DNA of 64,000 nucleotides. Origin: Pseudomonas sp. 2FG (GTDB lineage: Bacteria > Pseudomonadota > Gammaproteobacteria > Pseudomonadales > Pseudomonadaceae). The first letter of the stretch is position 1. Each line of letters opens with the position of its first letter. The stretch lies in NCBI RefSeq assembly GCF_005502935.1, contig NZ_SCMP01000003.1, positions 275,286 through 339,285 on the forward strand. Direction: 5' to 3'. A program made the translations under genes and the position numbers. Below, piece by piece: positions 58,934 to 64,000 of this stretch. Below the pieces are notes generated by a model. The model did not search any database. It was not told where the DNA came from and saw only the letters and a program-made list of their open reading frames with translations.

Positions 58934-60010
58934 TCAATGCAGGCGTTTGCGGCACATCAATTGCGCCATTTTGGCCGCATCCGGGCGCTCGACTATGCCC
59001 TTTTCGGTGACGATGAAGTCGATCAGATCGGCCGGCGTGACATCGAACACCGGATTGACCGCCGCCACATCCGCCGCCACCCGCCGCCCCGCCAACTCCA
59101 GCAGCTCACGACCGTCGCGCTCTTCGATCGGGATGTCATCACCACTCTCCAGGGTCATATCGATAGTCGAACTCGGCGCCACCACCATGAAACGCACACC
59201 ATGGTGCATGGCGTTGACCGCCAACTGGTAAGTGCCGATCTTATTGGCCACGTCACCATTAGCCGTAATGCGATCGGCACCAACGATCACCCAGGTGATG
59301 CCCTTGGTTTTCATCAGATGCGCCGCCGCCGAGTCGGCATTCAGGCTGACCGGAATACCCTCATTGGCCAGCTCCCAGGCAGTCAGCCGCGAGCCCTGCA
59401 GCCAGGGGCGGGTTTCATCGGCGTAGACCCGCTCGACCAGCCCATCCAGATAGGCCGCCCGAATCACCCCCAAAGCCGTGCCGAAACCGCCAGTCGCCAG
59501 TGCGCCAGTGTTGCAGTGGGTCAGCAGGGTCTGCAGATTGCCTTGGTGCTTGCGAATCAGCTCGACGCCGAGCTGCGCCATGGTCAGGTTGGCTTCGCGA
59601 TCGCTCAGGTGGATAGCCACCGCCTCCGCTTCCAGGGCCACGAGGGTGCTCTCCGTCTCTTTCAGACGCGCCAAGCGCTCACGCATGCGGTTGAGCGCCC
59701 AGAACAGGTTAACCGCCGTCGGCCGCGAGTCGGCCAGCACACGGAAATCGTCCTCCAGCGCAACCTGCCAGTCGCCGCCTGCGGCCAGGCGCGCCCGCGC
59801 GCCTAGCACCAGGCCATAGGCCGCGCTGATGCCAATGGCCGGCGCACCGCGCACCACCATGGTTTTAATCGCCTCGGCCACCCCGGCCGCGGAGTCGTAG
59901 CGCAACCAGGTTTCCTCGAACGGCAGCAGCCGCTGATCGAGCAAATACAGCGCGCCATCCCGCCAATCGATGGCCTTAACCTTCTCCGCCGCCAACAATT
60001 GCTCGCGCAT
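58934..60010 (-). CDS. mtnA: Methylthioribose-1-phosphate isomerase MtnA
   Basis: Methionine-salvage enzyme that converts 5-methylthioribose-1-phosphate to methylthioribulose-1-phosphate. 358 residues from the ATG at 60010 ([20 protein letters not shown]); a TTG two codons upstream is possible. Signatures: [40 protein letters not shown] with the conserved cysteine (TxxNTG type), [40 protein letters not shown] with the catalytic Asp, and [20 protein letters not shown]. Divergent from mtaD, whose product supplies the same methylthioadenosine-derived pathway. Confidence 0.94.
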   Translation of the reverse strand: MREQLLAAEKVKAIDWRDGALYLLDQRLLPFEETWLRYDSAAGVAEAIKTMVVRGAPAIGISAAYGLVLGARARLAAGGDWQVALEDDFRVLADSRPTAVNLFWALNRMRERLARLKETESTLVALEAEAVAIHLSDREANLTMAQLGVELIRKHQGNLQTLLTHCNTGALATGGFGTALGVIRAAYLDGLVERVYADETRPWLQGSRLTAWELANEGIPVSLNADSAAAHLMKTKGITWVIVGADRITANGDVANKIGTYQLAVNAMHHGVRFMVVAPSSTIDMTLESGDDIPIEERDGRELLELAGRRVAADVAAVNPVFDVTPADLIDFIVTEKGIVERPDAAKMAQLMCRKRLH

Positions 60011-60117
60011 GGCCAACCTCGCACTCAGAAACGAAAAGCCGCGGATTATAGCGAGCCCCCCGCCAAGGCGCTCGGGTATACTTCGGCGACCTCAGGATAC
60101 GCCCTTGGAAGCCGATC

Positions 60118-61449
60118 ATGCCCGACCACGCTGCCCCGCTCGACCTGCTGCTCCTGCCGACCTGGCTGGTGCCTGTCGAGCCCGCCGGCGTGGTGCTGCA
60201 CGAGCATGGCCTGGGCATCCGCGATGGCCGTATCGCCCTGATCGCGCCGCGCGCCGAAGCCCTCAAGCATTCCGCTCGCGAAGTACGCGAACTGCCGGGC
60301 ATGCTGCTCACCCCCGGCCTGATCAACGCCCACGGCCACGCCGCGATGACGCTGTTCCGCGGCCTGGCCGATGACCTGCCGCTGATGAGCTGGCTGGAAC
60401 AACACATCTGGCCGGCGGAAGCCAAATGGGTCGATGAGACGTTCATCCGCGACGGCACCGAGCTGGCCATCGCCGAACAGCTGAAAGGCGGCATCACCTG
60501 CTTCTCCGATATGTACTTCTTCCCGGAAGTGGCCAGCGAACTGATGCACAACAGCGGCATCCGCGCGCAGATCTGCATTCCGGTGCTGGATTTCCCGATT
60601 CCCGGCGCCCGTGACGCCGACGAGGCGTTGCGCAAGGGCCTGGCCTTGTTCGACGACCTTAGACTGCACCCGCGAATCAAGGTCGCCTTCGGCCCCCACG
60701 CCCCTTACACGGTGAGCGACGACAAGCTGGAAAACATCCGCATGCTGGCCGAGGAGCTGGACGCCGGCATTCACATGCATGTGCAGGAAACCGCCTTCGA
60801 GGTGCAGCAGAGCATGGAACAGCGCGGCGAACGCCCGCTGGCCCGCCTCGCGCGCCTGGGCTTGCTCGGCCCCCGCTTCCAGGCCGTGCACATGACCCAG
60901 GTCAGCGATGACGACCTGCTGCTGCTGGTCGAGAGCAACTGCAACGTCATCCATTGCCCGGAGTCCAACCTCAAGCTGGCCAGCGGCTTCTGCCCGGTGG
61001 AACGCCTGTGGCAGGCCGGGGTGAACGTGGCGATCGGCACCGACGGCGCCGCCAGCAATAATGATCTGGATCTGCTCGGCGAAACCCGCACCGCCGCGCT
61101 GCTGGCCAAAGCCGTGGCCGGTTCGGCCATGGCCCTGGATGTGCACCGCGCGCTGCGCATGGCCACGCTGAACGGTGCCCGCGCGCTCGGCCTGGACGAG
61201 CAAATCGGCTCACTGGAAGTCGGCAAATCCGCCGACGTGGTGGCCTTCGACCTGTCCGGCCTGGCCCAGCAGCCGATTTATGACCCGGTGTCGCAATTGA
61301 TTTACGCCAGCAACCGGGACTGCGTGAAGCACGTCTGGGTTGGCGGCAAGCAACTACTCGACGACCGCCGGCTGACGCGCCTGGACGAGGAAAGAATCAC
61401 CGCCAGGGCGCAGGAGTGGGGGAAAAAGATCGCTGCAAGCCGGTTGTAG
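60118..61449 (+). CDS. mtaD: 5-methylthioadenosine/S-adenosylhomocysteine deaminase (TRZ/ATZ amidohydrolase)
   Basis: Amidohydrolase-superfamily deaminase that acts on methylthioadenosine or S-adenosylhomocysteine; P. aeruginosa uses this route for purine and methionine salvage. 443 residues: metal histidines in [60 protein letters not shown] and the metal Asp in [20 protein letters not shown]. The first residues form the beta-sandwich part. Next to mtnA, divergent, with an interval of 107 bases. The sugar substrate preference cannot be decided from sequence, so the symbol is by context. Confidence 0.9.
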   Translation: MPDHAAPLDLLLLPTWLVPVEPAGVVLHEHGLGIRDGRIALIAPRAEALKHSAREVRELPGMLLTPGLINAHGHAAMTLFRGLADDLPLMSWLEQHIWPAEAKWVDETFIRDGTELAIAEQLKGGITCFSDMYFFPEVASELMHNSGIRAQICIPVLDFPIPGARDADEALRKGLALFDDLRLHPRIKVAFGPHAPYTVSDDKLENIRMLAEELDAGIHMHVQETAFEVQQSMEQRGERPLARLARLGLLGPRFQAVHMTQVSDDDLLLLVESNCNVIHCPESNLKLASGFCPVERLWQAGVNVAIGTDGAASNNDLDLLGETRTAALLAKAVAGSAMALDVHRALRMATLNGARALGLDEQIGSLEVGKSADVVAFDLSGLAQQPIYDPVSQLIYASNRDCVKHVWVGGKQLLDDRRLTRLDEERITARAQEWGKKIAASRL

Positions 61450-61535
61450 GGTGGAAGTATCGCCACGCGATTGTTCCACCGCCCGGGCGCAATGCTGGAT
61501 GGATAAAGCACCATCCATCCTACGAGCCGAATGTG
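61446..61535. repeat. Palindromic intergenic repeat between mtaD and ubiG
   Basis: Starts tgtagggtgga and continues to tcctacgag, with a hairpin GGATGGA/TCCATCC (about 61495-61521). The GTAGGGTGGA...TCCTAC frame is a widespread Pseudomonas intergenic palindrome type; a second, larger example is at 62940. Confidence 0.55.
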
Positions 61536-61550
61536 ATTTGAGGAAATATC

Positions 61551-62249
61551 ATGAGCAACGTCGACCACGCCGAAATCGCTAAATTCGCCGCCCTGGCCCA
61601 CCGCTGGTGGGATCGTGAGAGCGAGTTCAAGCCGCTGCACGACATCAACCCGCTGCGGGTCAACTGGATCGACGAGCGCGTCAACCTGGCCGGCAAGAAG
61701 GTGCTGGACATCGGTTGCGGAGGCGGCATCTTGAGCGAGGCGATGGCCCAGCGCGGCGCCACCGTGACCGGCATCGATATGGGTGAAGCGCCGCTGGCCG
61801 TGGCCCGACTGCACCAGCTGGAGTCCGGCGTCTCGGTGGAATACCGGCAGATCACCGCCGAAGCGCTGGCCGAGGAAATGCCCGAGCAGTTCGACGTGAT
61901 CACCTGCCTGGAGATGCTCGAGCATGTGCCCGACCCAGCGTCGGTCATCCGTGCCTGTTTCGCCATGGTCAAGCCGGGTGGTCAGGTGTTCCTCTCCACC
62001 ATCAACCGCAACCCCAAGGCCTACCTGTTCGCCATCGTCGGCGCGGAATACCTGATGCGCCTGCTGCCGCGCGGCACCCATGACTTCAAGAAGTTCATCC
62101 GTCCGTCTGAATTGGGCGCCTGGAGCCGGGAGGCCGGCCTTGAGGTCAAAGACATCATCGGCCTGACCTACAATCCGCTGACCAAGCACTACAAGCTGGC
62201 CGCCGATGTGGACGTCAACTATATGATCCAGACCCTGAAGGAAGCCTGA
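61551..62249 (+). CDS. ubiG: Ubiquinone biosynthesis O-methyltransferase UbiG
   Basis: SAM-dependent methyltransferase for both O-methylation steps of ubiquinone synthesis. 232 residues, with the UbiG-typical start [20 protein letters not shown] and the [19 protein letters not shown] segment, SAM motif [21 protein letters not shown] (near 58-77), [20 protein letters not shown] and [20 protein letters not shown]. The end overlaps mupP at the base 62249 (TGATG), so ubiG-mupP are co-transcribed, the arrangement known in Pseudomonas. Confidence 0.96.
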   Translation: MSNVDHAEIAKFAALAHRWWDRESEFKPLHDINPLRVNWIDERVNLAGKKVLDIGCGGGILSEAMAQRGATVTGIDMGEAPLAVARLHQLESGVSVEYRQITAEALAEEMPEQFDVITCLEMLEHVPDPASVIRACFAMVKPGGQVFLSTINRNPKAYLFAIVGAEYLMRLLPRGTHDFKKFIRPSELGAWSREAGLEVKDIIGLTYNPLTKHYKLAADVDVNYMIQTLKEA

Positions 62250-62920
62250 TGCGCCTGCGAGCGGTTCTTTTCGATATGGATGGCACCCTGCTCGACAGCG
62301 CGCCGGACTTCATTGCCATCACCCAGGCCATGCGCGTCGCCCACGGCTTAGCGCCCCTGGCTGAGAAACTGATCCGCGACCAGGTCTCAGGTGGCGCCCG
62401 CGCCATGGTCGCAACCGCCTTCGCCGCCGACCCGCAATCGACCGAGTTCGAGGCGCTACGCCTGGAGTTCCTCGAACGCTACCAGGATCACTGCGCCGTC
62501 CTGACCCGCCCCTTCGACGGCATCCTCGAACTGCTGGCCGACATCGAGCAGGCCAAGCTGATCTGGGGCGTGGTGACCAATAAACCGGTGCGCTACGCCG
62601 CGCCTATCATGCACCAGCTCGGCCTGGCGGAACGCTCGGCCGTGCTGATCTGCCCGGACCATGTGAAAAACAGCAAGCCGGACCCGGAGCCGCTGCTCCT
62701 CGCCTGCACCCAGCTCGGGCTGGAGCCGGCCAGCGTATTGTTCGTCGGCGATGACCTGCGCGATATCGAATCCGGTCGTGCGGCCGGCACCAAGACCGCC
62801 GCGGTCACTTACGGCTATATCCACCCGGACGATAACCCGACGCACTGGGGCGCCGACGTGGTGGTCGATCACCCGCTGGAACTGCGCGCCGTACTCGACC
62901 GGGCGCTGTGCAGCTGCTGA
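62249..62920 (+). CDS. mupP: N-acetylmuramic acid 6-phosphate phosphatase MupP (HAD family)
   Basis: HAD-family phosphatase that removes phosphate from MurNAc-6-phosphate in the Pseudomonas cell-wall recycling route, bypassing the fosfomycin-sensitive step. 223 residues, with the catalytic Asp pair in [20 protein letters not shown] (residues 9 and 11), a cap domain, [20 protein letters not shown] with the conserved Thr, the conserved lysine in [20 protein letters not shown] and the metal aspartates in [20 protein letters not shown]. The name rests on gene order (after ubiG, before yciK) and on the family; a generic phosphoglycolate phosphatase (Gph) is the alternative. Confidence 0.85.
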   Translation: MRLRAVLFDMDGTLLDSAPDFIAITQAMRVAHGLAPLAEKLIRDQVSGGARAMVATAFAADPQSTEFEALRLEFLERYQDHCAVLTRPFDGILELLADIEQAKLIWGVVTNKPVRYAAPIMHQLGLAERSAVLICPDHVKNSKPDPEPLLLACTQLGLEPASVLFVGDDLRDIESGRAAGTKTAAVTYGYIHPDDNPTHWGADVVVDHPLELRAVLDRALCSC

Positions 62921-62939
62921 ACGGCCGACGACAGACACA

Positions 62940-63037
62940 GGGTGGATTAGCGAAACGTAATCCACCACTGCCGCCATAGGCGGCACCTTGCGGTGCCGAT
63001 GGTGGATTACGCCGCTTTGCGGCTAATCCACCCTACG
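62940..63037. repeat. Cluster of palindromes (REP-like) between mupP and yciK
   Basis: Successive hairpins: GGTGGATTA/TAATCCACC with an eight-base loop (62941-62966), CCGCC/GGCGG, CACC/GGTG, then GGTGGATTA(C)/TAATCCACC around GCCGC/GCGGC (about 63001-63031), ending CCTACG. The outer sequences mirror each other. This fits a composite REP-type element; it is mirrored by the shorter repeat after mtaD. Confidence 0.6.
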
Positions 63038-63055
63038 AATGAGAGAGACTTTACG

Positions 63056-63796
63056 ATGTTTGAATATTCTGCCCGCCCCGATCTGCTGAAAGACCGCGTG
63101 ATCCTCGTCACCGGCGCCGGCCGCGGCATTGGCGCCGCTGCCGCCAAGACCTTCGCCGCCCACGGCGCTACCGTGCTACTGCTGGGCAAGACCGAAGCGA
63201 ATCTGACCCAGGTGTATGACGAGATCGAGGCGGCCGGCCACCCTCGGCCGGCGATCATTCCATTCAACCTGGAAGCCGCCCTGGCGCATCAGTACGACGA
63301 GCTGGCCGCCATGGTTGAGAACGAGTTCGGGCGCCTGGATGGCCTGCTGCACAACGCCTCGATCATTGGCCCACGCACCCCGCTCGAGCAGCTCTCCGGC
63401 GATAACTTCATGCGCGTCATGCACGTCAACGTGAACGCCATGTTTATGCTGACCAGCACCATGCTGCCGCTGCTGAAACTCTCGCAAGACGCCTCTGTGC
63501 TGTTCACCTCCAGCAGCGTCGGCCGCAAGGGCCGCGCTTACTGGGGCGCCTATGGCGTCTCCAAGTTCGCCACCGAAGGCCTGATGCAGACCCTCGCCGA
63601 CGAACTCGAGGGCACTAGCGCCGCGCGCGCCAATAGCATCAACCCGGGCGCCACCCGCACCGACATGCGCGCCCAGGCCTACCCTGGCGAGAAGCCGACG
63701 AATAACCCTCTGCCCGAAGAGATCATGCCGGTCTATCTCTACCTGATGGGTCCGGACAGTCTCGGAGTCAACGGCCAGGCCTTCGACGCGCAATAA
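63056..63796 (+). CDS. yciK: YciK-family short-chain oxidoreductase
   Basis: A 246-residue SDR from the ATG at 63056 (MFEYSARPDLLKDRVILVTG); the open frame upstream to 62993 is in the repeat. Signatures: VTGAGRGIGAAAAKTFAAHG, LHNASIIGPRTPLEQLSGDN, SSSVGRKGRAYWGAYGVSKF with the YxxxK pair, and NSINPGATRTDMRAQAYPG. YciK proteins are conserved next to MupP/UbiG in Pseudomonas but their substrate is unknown. Its transcript seems to have ended at a hairpin terminator now interrupted by an IS element. Confidence 0.9.
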   Translation: MFEYSARPDLLKDRVILVTGAGRGIGAAAAKTFAAHGATVLLLGKTEANLTQVYDEIEAAGHPRPAIIPFNLEAALAHQYDELAAMVENEFGRLDGLLHNASIIGPRTPLEQLSGDNFMRVMHVNVNAMFMLTSTMLPLLKLSQDASVLFTSSSVGRKGRAYWGAYGVSKFATEGLMQTLADELEGTSAARANSINPGATRTDMRAQAYPGEKPTNNPLPEEIMPVYLYLMGPDSLGVNGQAFDAQ

Positions 63797-63868
63797 CCCA
63801 GCTTTGCGCCCCCTCTCGCGCCAAAGCCGGCGACAGTCATCGGCAACGCGCGGAAAACTGCAGACAAT

Positions 63869-63888
63869 AAAAAAGGGGCTCAATGAGC
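63869..63888 (+). terminator. Half of a terminator hairpin after yciK, interrupted by an IS element
   Basis: AAAAAAGGGG followed by GCTCAATGAGC stops at the IS boundary. The expected second arm (CCCC and a T-run) is missing within the window. GCTCAATGAGC (63878-63888) is a perfect 11-base palindrome about an A and would be the duplicated target. Confidence 0.6.
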
Positions 63889-63938
63889 TAATGCCAGTCA
63901 GTTAAGCCCTTTCGCTTGACCTTGGGCCGCAAGAAATC

Positions 63939-63972
63939 AAAATCCGATGCCTGAATTGGCATCGGATTTTTT
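63939..63972 (+). terminator. Hairpin with T-run before the IS4-type transposase
   Basis: AATCCGATGCC pairs with GGCATCGGATT around TGAATT and is followed by a T-run ending just before the transposase ATG. Such hairpins shield transposases from outside transcription. Confidence 0.7.
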
Positions 63973-64000
63973 ATGCGTCTCGCTCGGGCACTGCAACTGA
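63973..64000 (+). CDS. IS4-family transposase, N-terminal nine codons only
   Basis: The ATG at 63973 gives MRLARALQL before the window ends. It resembles the N-terminus of IS4 transposase InsG (MHIGQALDL) and its placement behind the IS4-type terminal repeat supports the call. Nothing can be said of the rest; whether it is intact is unknown. Confidence 0.6.

Larger units (their letters stand above)
63889..64000 (+). mobile_element. IS4-family insertion sequence, left end (continues beyond window)
   Basis: The sequence from 63889 begins TAATGCCAGTCAGTTAAG, which matches the IS4 terminal inverted repeat type (TAATGCCGATCAGTTAAG). After a short leader there is a transcription-blocking hairpin and the start of a transposase. 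The other end is outside the window. Confidence 0.75.

Noticed and set aside
60118..61449. Guanine deaminase or triazine hydrolase for the amidohydrolase gene
   Set aside because: The motifs fit the general TRZ/ATZ family, but its place beside mtnA and ubiG favours the methylthioadenosine/S-adenosylhomocysteine deaminase.

Overview
This window is a stretch of a Pseudomonas chromosome. The evidence is the G+C-rich coding bias and the gene order, which follows, almost gene for gene, the P. aeruginosa segment from the xcp type II secretion genes to yciK: gspF-gspE / gspC-gspD, metZ, purF, cvpA, folC, accD, trpF, truA, fimV, usg, asd, leuB, leuD, leuC, ibpA, gltX, uvrB, ihfB, rpsA, cmk, tyrA-aroA fusion, hisC, pheA, serC, gyrA, mtnA, mtaD, ubiG, mupP, yciK. 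The fused tyrA-aroA gene and the FimV protein are typical of this genus. Gene order comparisons are from memory, not from a search.

Layout. 1-5035: part of a type II secretion locus, with gspF and gspE leftward and gspC-gspD rightward. 5117-24958: a mostly leftward run of biosynthesis genes (methionine, purine, folate, fatty acid, tryptophan, aspartate family, leucine) with truA and the polar hub gene fimV, ending at a divergent LysR gene beside leuC. An SDR gene after metZ is broken. 25035-31891: ibpA with a heat-shock promoter and RNA thermometer, dusC, a leftward pgl-edd-eda-thioesterase cluster (Entner-Doudoroff pathway), an alpha/beta hydrolase and a TetR regulator. 32064-34195: four tRNA genes (Glu, Ala, Glu, Ala) and gltX. 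34275-38830: a LysR gene divergent from an EmrAB-type efflux pair, then an EamA exporter. 38862-42846: uvrB, an aromatic/aspartate aminotransferase, tRNA-Asn and a ComEA-like protein.

43224-47712: the site where P. aeruginosa carries its O-antigen cluster. Here it holds only a dTDP-L-rhamnose operon (rmlB-rmlA-rmlC-rmlD), a decayed ISL3-type transposase fragment and what may be a degraded lapA, before ihfB. 47865-60010: rpsA, cmk, the shikimate/aromatic and serine genes, gyrA and mtnA, all leftward. 60118-63796: rightward mtaD, ubiG, mupP, yciK, with palindromic repeats between genes. At 63889 an IS4-family insertion sequence begins and runs off the window; it appears to have landed inside the terminator hairpin after yciK.

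The genes are mainly core metabolism. I did not find an undescribed multi-gene system (no defence island, CRISPR array, prophage or secondary metabolite cluster). The items most worth a second look are the IS4 insertion in a terminator, the reduced O-antigen locus with its decayed DNA, the pgl-edd-eda operon, the SDR pseudogene, the Cys-less Usg-type dehydrogenase paralogue and the RNA thermometer of ibpA.
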